From assembly GCA_900239685.1 (NCBI GenBank), contig OENT01000018.1, forward strand, positions 124,001-188,000: a DNA stretch of 64,000 nucleotides, written 5' to 3'. The stretch comes from Rotaria macrura. Its lineage: Eukaryota; Rotifera; Eurotatoria; Philodinida; Philodinidae. Below the pieces are notes generated by a model. That model saw only the letters and a list, made by a program, of their open reading frames with translations. It searched no databases and was not told the origin of the DNA. The position numbers and the translations under genes are program-made. Of this stretch, positions 13,301-25,360 are shown piece after piece; the first letter of the stretch is position 1, and each line of letters starts with the position of its first letter.

Positions 13301-15782
13301 TCTCTGAATTAGATAATCATTAAAGAATTCATCAATCATTTCGAAAATATTTCAATAGATATGCCTGAAACATAAGTTTCATTTTCTCATACATATTTAA
13401 ATATGTTTTCATGATCTGATCGACGAAATTGTGATTCAGATTAAAGCATGATTCTATTAACATTAAATTATAGATCGGGAGTAAATTATATAAGGTACCG
13501 AAGTAATCAATCACAATCGAAAACGTTTATTTCACAACTGAATATCTGTCCGTAGCATTTATAACAGCGTACGCATTCATCAACAAACAGAGAATTCTTT
13601 AATTTTAAAGATTTAACTCAAAAGGGTAAATTGGAAGCAAGCGTAGCAAAAGAGAAACAATATTAGATTATTAATCAGCAATTATGATTTTTATTTCAAA
13701 ATTATTGGATATTTAAAATGATCCTCTGATTGACTAACAGCAATGCTAGAGTTTCTGTGTATGTTGTAACAGACATAGTAGAATAAGAAAATTTATGAAA
13801 AGCATCAATTTAAGTACTTAGCATTGAAAACGCACTATTATGAATACTTGATTCATTCTTGTTCTAACATTTAATCTAGATAAGATGTAGTCACGAAATG
13901 ATTTTGGAACCAATGATTTGATGTACTTCTTCAAAAGAAATATACGTCGAGAAATTAATTGAAATGGATGACTATTGTTAGTTAGCAATTTGTTCGTCAT
14001 CTCATCTAAAGATGGAACATGGAGAACTCACTTAAGTTTGTTTTTGACACGTTGACACTATAGTACATTCTATCCGTTACTCGATAAGTTGTTCGATATC
14101 ATTATTTTTCTATCACGTTGTGATTCATGTTTTTCTGATAAACTGAAATAATGATATTTATGAGTTAGCGAACTATCAAGACAATATTTAGCAATCTTCG
14201 TATTTCACCGGATCTGTGTTTGTCTTTCTTTTATATAGGTAAAACAGTGTTCCCCGATTTCTTCTATCCGCCAACACACGAATGGTGGAAATCACAAATC
14301 GTTGACTATCATAAAAAAGTTAAATTTGATGGTCTCTGGATCGATATGAAGTAAGAATATGTTAATCCAGATGATTGACATGTATGTTTTTTCATGACTC
14401 TAGTGAACCGGCCAATTTCGATACAAATAAAGTGAAACCATGGAATTGGAATCGACCAGAACCATGGAATCTTCAATGTCCTATTGATAGTGAACCGTTA
14501 GAGAAGCCACCATACAAGACAGCCATATGTGGTGACTATCTATCAGATAAAACATTATGTATGATTGGTGAACAGACAGATGGAAACGGCAAAATATTTC
14601 ATCAATATGATGTTCACAGTTTATACGGATGGTCTGAAATAATAGCCACATTACCAGCTGCACGTGCCACCGAAAATAAAAGATCGATTGTCATAAGTCG
14701 ATCAACATTTCCGACATCAGGCTCTTTCAGTGGCCATTGGCTAGGTGATAATACAGCCTCTTGGTCACAAGTCAAACATAATATAGTTGGAATGCTAGAA
14801 TTTAATTTATTCGGTATTCCTTATATAGGTGCTGATATTTGTGGTTACTTTCAAGATACGACAGAACAATTATGTCAACGATGGATGCAATTAGGTATTT
14901 ATTGTTGTCTGTGTTTTATCGTGAAATTTCTTTTTATTCAACATTGTTTCAGGTGCTTTCAATCCATTCTTTCGAAATCACAATGGTTTTAACTATATCG
15001 ATCAAGATCCAGGCATGTTTTCGACACAAGTTGTGACATCCAATCGTCATGCTGTTGAATTACGATACAGTTTGAATCCATATCTGTACACACTCTTCTA
15101 TCGTGTTCACGCTTCCGGTGGTACGGTTGTTCGATCTATGGCTCACGAGTTTCCATCCATCAGTGAATGTTGGTCGCTTGATGAACAATTTTTATGGGGA
15201 TCATCATTGCTCATCGCTCCTGTTATCTATGAAAATCATGTCAACAAATCGATTTATTTTCCAACTACTGAACGATGGTTTGATTATTATACTGGTCGCG
15301 AACAAACAAAGTTAGGTCATATTACAGTATCAGCACCGTACGACTTTATTCCATTGTTCCTACGTGGTGGAGCCATCATACCTCATCAACAATCAGCTAT
15401 GAATACGGTACAATCACGTAAGAAACCTATGTATCTCATTATTGCTCTGGATAACGAACAAAGTGCTAGTGGAGATCTTTTCTGGGACGATGGTGAATCA
15501 ATTGATACTTATGAAAAGTTGAATTACAACTATTTCATTTTTAATTTCTATTCTCAACGTTTAACATTGGAACCATGGAAATATGAATATACAGAGATGA
15601 GTAACGATGTCACATTGGATGAAATCAAAATATTTGGCATGAATAAAAGCCCGACAGCAATTATATTGAATGGGCAAGATATATCAGCAAGTAAATGGCG
15701 GTTCGATGCCACAGACAATATCCTACATATGCAAATGCTTACTTTGAATATGTCACGATTACAAAGATTTGTTTTCATATAA
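7367..15782 (+). CDS. Two-domain GH31 alpha-glucosidase (maltase-glucoamylase / sucrase-isomaltase type)
   Basis: Exo-acting alpha-glucosidase releasing glucose from maltose and starch ends, probably secreted. Exons: 7367-7765, 7826-8120, 8205-8846, 9181-9285, 9663-9906, 9963-10223, 10314-10353, 10408-10847, 11085-12166, 12225-12672, 12742-13013, 14239-14350, 14404-14894, 14953-15782; together 5661 nt, 1886 residues, close to human MGAM and SI. Residues 1-19 look like a cleavable signal peptide ([19 protein letters not shown]); no other membrane segment is visible, unlike the vertebrate enzymes, which carry an N-terminal anchor. Each half has a Cys-rich trefoil domain (IDCYP...) followed by a GH31 domain. 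Both halves keep the nucleophile motif GLWIDMNEP (Asp near residues 476 and 1445) and the acid/base motif SGHWLGDN (Asp near 605 and 1562), so both sites look active. Other shared motifs: [28 protein letters not shown]. The ATG at 7367 is the first giving the signal peptide. Substrate preference cannot be read from the sequence. Confidence 0.95.
13014..14238 (+). other. Large intron 11 of the GH31 gene
   Basis: At 1225 nt this intron is several times longer than the other introns of the gene (53-377 nt). It begins GTAGGT and ends TATATAG. It is AT-rich with only short open frames; I see no element or embedded gene in it. Confidence 0.85.
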
Positions 15783-17825
15783 TGAGATTTTTGACTTATT
15801 GCTTAACGCGAATTATTCGATGAAATAGAAGAGAATATTTCAATTACAACTCCTCGTTGAATATTGAAAATGGCAAGCGGATTATGATATCAGCTTCAAA
15901 TAGAATGGAATTTCTCTCATAGATTACGAAAGCTACTTCATGCATAGTTCACACCTTCACCGTTTCGATCCGATGTGTAGGCATTGATATTTGAATAACA
16001 GTCCAGATTCGAAATTCGCATACTAAGCATGTGGGTGTGTGAATACGAGTTTTTTTTCTCTGTTGCAACACATACATACACACTACACACACTTCGATAG
16101 GTTATTGAGATCGTCAAATTGTAGTTACATCTTCTTTTCAGTTAATTCATCATTGATTAGATTTTGTCTTATCAGTCTTTTATCATTTTTTTGCTTTTAC
16201 TCCCAATGGTACAATGCCATGTTTTTATTCATCATGAAATAGGAAAATCATAGAAACACAAGCGGGACATGGAACGAAATACAATCTACTAATAATTATC
16301 CAGTGATTCAATGATTCAATTTGTTCTCATCAATGATGATTTTAAAAATAATGTTTGAAAAACAGTATTTCACGATTTTACCATAGCTTTGTGCGTTTCG
16401 AATGATATTTTTCATAAAGTTCAAATGCTTGCACACATCAGTGTCGGCCACACACTACATAGACATATATTAGTCGTGTTTGGATATATATATATAGTGA
16501 TATAGAAGTTAGTATTCATGAAGTATAGCTTCAGAGAATCAAAACTTATTCTATGTCCTTTAAGGTAGGATGATTTTATTTTTATCACGAATTATTCAAA
16601 ATCTTATGACTTCCTATTGTCGAAAAATCTTGAACTGATGAATTTAAATTGATGACTCATATAATACTATTTCATCAGATTAGCAATATATTTTTGTATT
16701 GACAATGATATTGATCCCGTTGATAAATGTAATTCAATGTAATATAATACTTTCTCATGTACATTAGGATACTTGTCAAACAAAAGGTAGGCGTACCGAG
16801 CTTCTGTGTAAGTCTGTTTTCAAAAATATATCCTGCTAGTATGAGCTAATAGTCAGGACTATTGTCAAGGTTGTTTTATACAATTATAATCTTATCTAAC
16901 AATGACATTCAATGGTTGGATCTCTTTTAATATTTTTTTTTCTTTCTTTCATACATTCTATTTAACGACTCGAGCAATCGAAAAAGATGGTGCCCCTTCA
17001 GATGTTGTCTGTGTCAGTTGGATGATTGATATGAAGACTCGTTTAACCGTTGTGATAAAATGCCATTTGAATCAACGAACAGGAAAAAAACGAAACAATT
17101 TACCAATGATTATAAAGAAAAACGAATATGCAATGAAAGAAAAAGATATTGACATTACAATCATGTCGTTTTGAATTAGTAAATGTCTTAGTTTTATATT
17201 TATTTGATTAGCATTATCAGCTTACTTTAACGGACACACCTTCGTTTAAATTCTATGAACATTTGCAAATAAAATTAGTTGATAACAGAATTTTTTTCAT
17301 GAGCGATATCAAAAAAGATGTTCGCCCTTAAAAATTGGATTTTCTACCCATACAATATAGATTCGAATATCGTTTATAATCATACATACAGTATATTGAA
17401 AAAAAGAAATTTACAAAGTTGTTTTTTATTTTATTCGAACATCAATCGATTGAATACTGTTGAAAAAGAAAAGTAAGAAGAGAAAAAGAAAAAAGATGCT
17501 CTTATTTTCTCTTTGTCTTCATAAAATTGATGAATAATTTGTTTTACTGATCGGCAATCGATAATTGTAACGATTCCGAATGATATGATATGATACATGT
17601 TTCTTGTTCTCGTTTTCTTTTTCTCTCAGATGTAAAACTATTTAGTTGAGAATTAATCGAACTTAGGTGATTAAATCTCTGTCCTATAGATTTGAAATAT
17701 TTTTTTATCTATACGTAATACGACAGTAACAACGAGCGCTTCTTTCTTCTTTTCATCTCTTTCGTCCTCATGTACTCACAAAAATAGAAGGAGGAAAAAA
17801 GTAAGAGAAAGGAAGCAGAACATAT

Positions 17826-17827
<2 letters not shown>
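15783..17827. other. Intergenic stretch between GH31 and LC8 genes
   Basis: AT-rich, with short pyrimidine tracts, a TGTGGGTGTGTG motif at 16030 and an alternating AT run near 16488. Apart from the small open frame at 16902-17174 (listed separately) I see no gene. Confidence 0.6.
16902..17174 (+). CDS. Hypothetical small ORF, 90 codons
   Basis: An ATG-initiated open frame of 90 codons. The middle part (around residues 26-62, with DGAPSDVVCVSW and MKTRLTVVIKCHLNQR) has a more protein-like composition than the flanks. The N-terminal part is hydrophobic and Phe-rich (ISFNIFFSFFHTFYL), which could be a signal sequence or just translated T-rich DNA. No family is recognised, and no clear promoter or poly(A) signal decides the matter. 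It may be a real small gene, an exon of an unseen gene, or chance. Confidence 0.2.
   Translation: MTFNGWISFNIFFSFFHTFYLTTRAIEKDGAPSDVVCVSWMIDMKTRLTVVIKCHLNQRTGKKRNNLPMIIKKNEYAMKEKDIDITIMSF

Positions 17828-17860
<33 letters not shown>
17828..17860. repeat. (TA)n microsatellite
   Basis: 33 bp of pure alternating A and T directly upstream of the LC8-type gene start at 17893. Expected to be length-polymorphic; its closeness to the start codon puts it in the promoter or 5' untranslated region. Confidence 0.95.
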
Positions 17861-17865
<5 letters not shown>

Positions 17866-17892
17866 TTATATACAAAGTCGTCCTGTTTCAAT

Positions 17893-18681
17893 ATGTACAC
17901 ATCCAACTATTCACCATCTCCTGCTCGAGTATCAACATCGGAGACAGCGTCAACAAATCATCAATATCAATCCTATCACCGTCAACAAAATCAATCATCT
18001 TATAATAACGATATTAATACACCGACTACTAATAATATGGCATTAAGACGCAATACAGATGATTTTACGCATTCCATTTCATCTTTAACATCCATTCCAC
18101 TAAGTACTCCGATATTACCGACTAGATATGTTAACAATTGTCATAGTTCACAAAATAATCTCAATAGATATCAATCAACATCACCATACCGTTCATATGG
18201 AAATGATACTGAACCATTTCGGCCAACTAATTCACGTTACAATTTAAATGGTTATTCTCGTGCTTATTCATATGATGATTTACTCAATGAGCAAAATCGA
18301 TATCAACCATCAGGCTATAATACACGTTATACGAATGAATATCGACAACAGAAACAAGAAACAACTCGACATGAGCAATATAATAATTATGATGATGATA
18401 ATGATAATGAGGATCAATTAATTGTTAAATCTACAGATTTACCAGCACGCTATGAACAAGATATGGTGGATTTAGTTCGAACAGCTTTTGGAAAATACGA
18501 AATAACTAATCAGCGCGAGTTGGCTGGTTTTCTAAAACGTGCTGCAGATAGAAAGTTTTCACCGTGTTGGCATTGTATCATTGGTCGACAATTTAGTTCA
18601 TATGTAACACATGAAATGAATGGTTTTATCTATTTTACGAAAGGTCCAATATCGATTTTACTTTTTAAGAGTGGCGTTTAG
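17893..18681 (+). CDS. LC8-type dynein light chain with long disordered N-terminal extension
   Basis: Single-exon gene of 262 codons. The last ~87 residues are a full LC8 (DYNLL) domain, a dimeric hub that binds short linear motifs in dynein intermediate chain and many other partners. Diagnostic blocks are present: KYEITNQRELAGFLKRAADR, WHCIIGRQFSSYVTHE, FIYF and ILLFKSG at the C-terminus. Canonical LC8 is only about 89 residues; here about 175 residues precede it. They are rich in Ser, Asn, Gln, Tyr, Thr and Arg, contain poly-acidic DDDNDNED just before the domain, and have no predicted fold. The ATG at 17893 lies 32 bp after the TA repeat; a later Met would give a shorter tail, but the open frame is uninterrupted and of coding quality throughout. 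A poly(A) signal AATAAA lies at 18847. It could be an axonemal or cytoplasmic dynein subunit; the extension's role is unknown. Confidence 0.9.
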   Translation: MYTSNYSPSPARVSTSETASTNHQYQSYHRQQNQSSYNNDINTPTTNNMALRRNTDDFTHSISSLTSIPLSTPILPTRYVNNCHSSQNNLNRYQSTSPYRSYGNDTEPFRPTNSRYNLNGYSRAYSYDDLLNEQNRYQPSGYNTRYTNEYRQQKQETTRHEQYNNYDDDNDNEDQLIVKSTDLPARYEQDMVDLVRTAFGKYEITNQRELAGFLKRAADRKFSPCWHCIIGRQFSSYVTHEMNGFIYFTKGPISILLFKSGV

Positions 18682-18846
18682 AAACTACGTTTGATTATTG
18701 CTTTTTGCTAAATTGTATATTATATTTCGCACATTCGTTCTTATTTATTTTTACTTCGTTATAAAGAAGAACAAAAGAAAAACGTTCCATATTGTATCTC
18801 AGTGAACTAATCTCTATTGCTACTATGTATTTTTTAACAACTATCA

Positions 18847-18852
18847 AATAAA
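18847..18852 (+). terminator. Poly(A) signal of the LC8-type gene
   Basis: Canonical AATAAA 166 nt after the stop codon of the LC8-type gene, followed by a second AATAAA overlap (AAATAAAAATAAAAG). Confidence 0.6.
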
Positions 18853-20831
18853 AATAAAAGACATCATTCTATCATAGAATAATGTTTTCTTTTAATCGAA
18901 CAATAAGAAAAAAGAAAGCACAAAAACGGCCTTGTATTTTAATACACAAAGAAACAAAACCACAAATTTAGTTATATACTCTAGTGATTGCTCTTCTTTC
19001 TAAATCAATACCACACATTCCAAGGGTTTTATTGTCGTTTTATAAATGAAAAAAAAATACTTCTATACTATTTACTTGATAGTAATACATACACTTGTGA
19101 ATGAAAGGTGAAAAAACAATCATTATGATTGCCACAAATACATAAAAGATCTATATGCATCGATATGACTTGTTTCAAAAGCGAAATATAATTGATCAAG
19201 TCATAAATATTGAATAACTAACTTAAAGGTAAAAATAAAAAAATAGCATTCATACATATCATCCATTAACTGTTGTATTGTTATAGTTTGATCGATTGTC
19301 AAACGTACGGTTCGTTCTTATCGTGTCTTCTTCTTCTTCTTTCACCTATCTCGATTATCTTATGAATTTTATGGTCATATTTTCGAAGCACAGTTATGAG
19401 ACAATATCAATCTTTGTATAAAATATTCATCGTATGCTATTAATATCTATTAATTGTATGACTTATTTTGCAAAATAAATATCCAAACTTGTTAAATGCT
19501 TCATATGCTACTGATAGATTGCAGTGATCATAAATATCAAAAAAAAAACGAAACAATTCGACCACGTTGTAAACGTATGGTGGCATTGGTCGAGTTCCAA
19601 TGAACTTTTAAGAAAATTTCAACCTGTCGCCAGTATTCAATTGTGCAAATACGTTAACAGTATTACTGAAACATATTATATTTAATTGAGATTGAAAAAT
19701 TTAACATGACACTTTGTTTCACGTAGTTGTCTAAGACATCTACTAGTCTATGCAAACAAATGTCATCTACGAAACGAAAACAATGAATATCATCAGATTA
19801 CCTATCCCTCTTTGTTAATCATGCAAGCTACATTGAAGCTATCGAAGAAAGATTTGATCACACTCGAAACGATGTTGATTCAGTTGACGAGTTTTCTAAG
19901 CCTGAGGCATCGTCGTTCACATTTACTTATAGTTCCAGTCGTCACTGATTAATACATCGTTGTACATCACTATTTATCATGAGATTGAATGAGTATTACA
20001 TTTTATACATGCCTATACGCATAACAAAGATTTTTCATAACTATTCAATCGTACTGTTTGTTGCTTTTTTTCTATGATATACATTGCAGAGTCTAGGCTT
20101 ATCTGCAAGTCTATATTTATCTCAACTTAAAAATTTTTGATTGCATTATGGATGACTCTGCTCAATGTGACAATGGATTTTTTTTTAATTTTCAAAAACT
20201 CAAAAACAATATCGTCATAGAAATAACGAATAAACCGACGACTAATCATGTTCTTATCAAAATTGAAGTGTGATAGAAAACATTCAAATATTTTTACATC
20301 GCTTTGATTTCATGAATATCCCAGATCAATAATTACACCTATCCGTAATTTCGTCGTATACGATCGTCGACGATAAAATACAGTATGGAGACGAGCAGTA
20401 ATTTTCAACAATACCGGGCACCGCCGTACTAGTGCTTTATAGAATTGTTGAGCTTAATTTTCTTGTTGGATATATTCATTGAAACAAGATGTTCTATCCT
20501 TATTTTATAATCGTTCAATGAGCTTGGTCAACTAAAAACCAAAAGCTACTTCCGTATTTCTTCATTGTTATCTCAATTACTAGAGCATACCATTGTTCAT
20601 CATTACGAAAATGATCTAAGTGAATAAATTTGAATAATTCAATCACTTCGGTGAAGGGCGAATTACAAGTACAAATCTGTTGAACAAAAACTTTGTTTTA
20701 AATTTTTCTTAATCAACCTAGTTGATGCATATATCGCACACGTATCAATAAAGAAAAACAAGTATGAAAAAGAAAGAACAAAGAAATTTGGCTAGAGAAA
20801 ATTTAATTGTTACAAGAACACAGATGCCATA
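18853..20831. other. Intergenic stretch, nothing recognised
   Basis: AT-rich DNA between two convergent genes (LC8-type on plus, PTCD2-like on minus). No open frame of note, no repeat with clear ends, no RNA gene seen. Confidence 0.6.
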
Positions 20832-23800
20832 TCATTTCATGCGAGTGTAACTATTACCACCAGTATTTTGTCGTCCTTTAAATGACTTTTGATTCACACC
20901 TCCCTGAAAACCACTATCACGCTACAAAAAAAAAGCGAAAAAACTCGAATTCATTTTTTTAAGTGTAAGGACTCGAAGTAACTTACAAAATTGCCACTAG
21001 TTCGTTGATAACTACCAGTTGCTCCTTGTTGTACACCTAAGCGACCAGTGGCTATGGCGTTACGACGGCTAAAATTAACAAAATTTGTTTGAATAACATA
21101 TGAAGCTTCCGAGAAAAAGAATTCGTTTTGTTTGTGAACTCGAACTATGTCAGTCATTAGGTTCAACTTATCTAGTTTAAGTAGTGAACACATTTGGAAA
21201 AAGTACGTGAATCAAGAACTTTTCTAACATATTAGAAACTTTTCAATGAATTAATTCTTCACATTCTTTTATTATATCAATAAAAGAATTTCGTGACAAA
21301 TTATGATCTAATATTTCATTTATATCGAGTCTTACATGTCACAAGATTTTTTATAACTTTCAATTCCAACACGTATTTCTTCTGTTAGATATTAAATCAT
21401 TGTGCACAACCCTGTGACATTCTTCAAGCTCTAATGAAACATGAGTGGTTTTTTTTTGAATGCCCGATTGTATGAAGTGAATATTAGTTTGAGTAAATAT
21501 TATCAAGCTAATCTAATTACGTAATCATATCTCGATGGGTGAAATTTCAACTTAAAATATCATCGTTAAATTCACATGCAGCATGGTGTAATCTGAGCAA
21601 AATGTCTCCAACTATGATAGCAAAGGTTACATAGTCGTGTCATTTATGTTTATTAAATACAATACTAGCGTCAATTTTAATCATAGAGTTCGAATTCGGA
21701 AACGATTTTCAAATTGAAAAAGATCCATTTCTATTAACAAAAACAAAACATACTGAATTGGTTCAGCGAGAAAATCTGATAAATCCGTTGTTGATAAACG
21801 ATTGTTTGTTGAAACAAATTTTGATAAATCTTCGAAACGTGTTTTAAGATCAGCATTCTTAGATTTTTCTACAGCTGTTTGTATGTGTTTTAACTGAAAA
21901 TGAGCATGTTTTTTATTTCGTTCTTTGCAAATATGTTTCTCTAACTTACCACGATTGGAAATACACGACGAGAATCATTATCAATGGGTGGTTGATCAGC
22001 AAGTAAATGAACAAGATTTATAGCTTCTTCAACTCGTCCCATATCTGCATAACATATAGCCTAAATAAAGATACGCATCATTCAACGATAACGACAAGTA
22101 AACTTCAACTAGGCAAAGTCGGATATGTACAACAGCAGCGACGAAAATGACATACACCGGAAATTTGGATTTACCTACCTAATGTCGAAAGGTAAAACGT
22201 ATGCGAAGCTGAAACAACGGAGTGTTCTGTCCGACACATATTTTCACGTTTTTGTGTACTCAAAAAGTGAGTACACTACTAAAATCGGTCAGTGTATCCG
22301 TCCGGCCGTCAGTCCGTTTATTCGATAACTCTTCACAATTACATTCGATTGAGTTGAAATTTTGTGCACAGAATTGTCTCATCAATATCTAGGTCAAGTT
22401 CGAAGATGAGAAGGATCCGGCAAGAAATGGCTGAGTTATCGAAAAAATTGTCATTTTTCACCAAACCATCCCTGAGGTGGGTTACAGGGATTTTTTCAAA
22501 AAAACATTTTTTTCCTCAGAATTATCCACAACGTATATAAATCGACTCAGTTTTTAACGCTGATTCCCAATCTGATATTAGTTTTGAACCAAATCGCAGC
22601 TTTCTAACAAAACATTGGCTGCAAAAAGGTCTCAAATGCACAAAAACTGCATCTAGAAACAAAATTGCCTAGATATGTCTGAGATGATCAGTAGTTTTGG
22701 AGTTTCCCAAAAAGGTTTACCAAGATACTTCATCCGTGCACACATTCTAGGATGACTGATTTGTCTCATTCACTTTTTGAAGTACACATAACTCTCGGAC
22801 ATAAGTCCGAAGTTTTCACATTTATTTCTTATTGGAAGCTACCATAGCAGAATGAATTCCACACTTCTGCAAAATCATCCGAACATTTGGCATTTCAATA
22901 ATTTCTTGCAGCGGGAAGAGAAATCAGTCGCACTGATAATAACTAAATGGTCAGACAGCGCATCAACGAAATAGTACTACCCAACAACAGTTATACAGAT
23001 TTGCATCAATGTCTGCTTCAATGCATTTTCTTTGCAGTAGTGTAAAAGAAGTCAAAGGATTTTATTCAGATTATATTCATATTGCCCAACTCATACATCG
23101 GTTTTAACCTTCCCTCGTTCGAAAGAAACCATAAGAGTTATTTCTCATTTGATTGAAATCATTTCCCTTTCGATAATTTTCTTTTGCAACCAAAGTTAGT
23201 ATCAACGAAAGTTGGATAGGAAGAAAAATGTTCATATCTATTGAATTATGTCATGACTTGTTTTCTTCGTAGGTAGAAAATCTTATTAGGAATATAGATT
23301 GAGAATACATCAACCGAGAACATTGTCTGTTTAAATATCGAAGTTCGATATCTATGCACTCTTCTGACATAATAACTTATTGACAAACGAAATATTTAAA
23401 CGCATTGATCGTTTACTATTATAGTCATTAGAGTTACTTTATGCACGGAATATTTTTTATCTTGTTAGTTTTTTTTTTTGAGGTCATGAATTCAAATATG
23501 TGCATTCTAAGTAAAAATGTTCATACTCGAATATTTTTTATCGTCGTTAAGTTTTGTGATCGAACAGAACCAATAGTTTCCATTGCAAATGATGATTCAT
23601 TCTAAATAGTATGTTTATAGAGATATGTACTATTTCAATAGTCTTATTTTACATATTGAATTGCTAGTAACGCCATCATGCAAGCAGTACGTGGATTTAT
23701 ATCGGAATCATGTGAAATTATCGTAGTTATAAATTCTTTCGCTTTTGCTAATGATTGTTTTGTGTTCTAAATACATGAAACGTAGTTGCATTATTTTCCT

Positions 23801-25275
23801 GTGTATGTGTTTTTTATTACTTGTCGATATAATGCTTCAATAACTAATGTGACAGCATCGGTTGGATATACTCGACCACTTGCCGTTGAAAAACCACGTT
23901 GCATTCCAAATTCAAATATTTTAATTGCATCATCATAACGTTTGTCTTCAACTAGTTTATTCAAAAGTATAAGAGCTGAACCAGAATCCTTGAATGTCTC
24001 TTTTAAACTCTTAAGAAATCGATTGATAAGAATAAAATATAAATCAATAGAAGTAAACTGACTTCATCCATAAAAAGTTTCATAGCTAAATCGGGCTTAT
24101 TTCGTACGTATAATAAACGCATAATAGGTGAGCCAAAATGAAAATCAGAAAATTTCAGTTTATTGGAAAGATATCTAAATAAGAATGATAGTTCGTAAAC
24201 AATAGCGATTCGTGATGTTTATTTTCATACTTTTTCAGTCCTTTAATAACGGCGTCATCATCTTCATCCGTATCAGCTGACATAATCATATTACGTAAAT
24301 CTTCTGTAAATATTTGTGCATCAGGTATATTCATAGAATCAAGAAAACGTTTTTTGAAAGCATCTTACATAAAAAGAAATTAAAATTTATTCGAAAAAAC
24401 AAAACCGGAAGTAAAACGATCGGGCATTACCTATTGATGGAGCGTTACGTGAAATATGTTGTTCACGAGCTAATTTAAAATTATCAAGACCAATCGCTGC
24501 ACTTGAGAATACTGTACGAGTTTGAATAGGTACGACTGTTCGTAGAGTTCCGATTGATGAGCCTAAAAAATAGGACAATATCTTTTGTTGATTTCAAGTT
24601 TTGTGTGAAGAATATGAATATCTAGTTAAAAATGAATGACACCAACAGAAATTTGGTGTAATCCATTAGTTGATTGATTACATAAAAGTAAAAGAAATAT
24701 ATTTAACCTCTTCAACAATACTTTCTACTGTACAGATAATCTTCATTGCTGCATTTTTTCGCATAGTTTACTAGTGAATCTGATAAAACTATTTCCAATA
24801 GAAAGCAATCACTAAGTTCATGATGTTTAAAAATATTCATTTAAATCGAATAATTAATTTAAATACTAAGAAATCTCATTTGTGATCTTACTGATATTTA
24901 CAAAAGCAATCAGAAAATATGTTAGTAGAAATTCTGGTACGTTTTCATTTTATTCAATCTACACAAATCACATCTGCTCCACTATCAGAACATACTTCTT
25001 TTAATTTCCTTGCGTCGTTTATGTTTATTCATTCATAGAAACACTATCTGCAATCAAAATTGAGTTCAAACCATTGCGTTGAAATTTGTTAGAAACGAAA
25101 AATAGTATTTATTTTCTTTTTCTATATATCAATAGGAGAAAAATGAGTTATCAAGAGTAGTTGATTCGATGATTTATTTTCTTTGATCAAGACATCTCAT
25201 CTATATAAATGAAGACAACTTACGTTGAATTGCTAAAATAGCACATGAAGTAACTTGTCGAATAATCTGAGACAT
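20832..25275 (-). CDS. PTCD2: PTCD2-like mitochondrial pentatricopeptide-repeat protein
   Basis: Predicted mitochondrial RNA-processing protein; mammalian PTCD2 is linked to cytochrome b transcript maturation. Minus-strand exons: 25275-25224, 24562-24431, 24363-24231, 24174-24063, 24009-23821, 23766-23653, 22060-21950, 21893-21754, 21068-20987, 20921-20832; 1155 nt, 384 residues, close to human PTCD2 (388). The N-terminus MSQIIRQVTSCAILAIQR is basic and amphipathic, as expected of a mitochondrial presequence. The strongest similarity is around FHFGSPIMRLLYVRNKPDLA, matching the human block with FGPVFMRL and the following helix pair. Repeated helical motifs (KLVEDKRYDDAIKIFEFGM, ADMGRVEEAINLVHLLAD) fit PPR units. 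The C-terminal 50 residues are Gly/Gln/Arg/Asn-rich and basic. Start is the ATG at 25275, 85 bp after the stop of PIG-S upstream. One donor (24062, GTCAGT) is weaker than the rest. The assignment rests on memory of the human sequence, so homology at family level is safer than orthology. Confidence 0.75.
22061..23652 (-). other. Long intron of the PTCD2-like gene carrying a transposon
   Basis: 1.6 kb intron between the exons at 23766-23653 and 22060-21950, against 45-750 nt for the others. Its extra length is largely due to the inverted-repeat element at 22224-22806. The remainder (22807-23652) is AT-rich with no recognised content. Confidence 0.75.
22224..22806. mobile_element. Non-autonomous inverted-repeat element in an intron
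   Basis: About 580 bp bounded by imperfect terminal inverted repeats. The core repeat is GTGTACTCAAAAAGTGAG at 22254-22271 against GTGTACTTCAAAAAGTGA as reverse complement of 22770-22787. Outside it, TGTCCGA on the left pairs with TGTCCGA on the right, so the repeat reaches about 22224 and 22806. A perfect 8-bp hairpin (GTGTACTC/GAGTACAC) sits at the left repeat. The interior is more GC-rich than the host intron and has no open frame. No clear target-site duplication, so the exact ends and family are unsure. Confidence 0.55.
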
Positions 25276-25360
25276 CTAGAAGAACGAAGAAGATGTAGTC
25301 TGAAACTTTTCTTTTATACAGTCAAAAGAAAGTCGAACACAAAATAAAAAAAGAAGGAAA

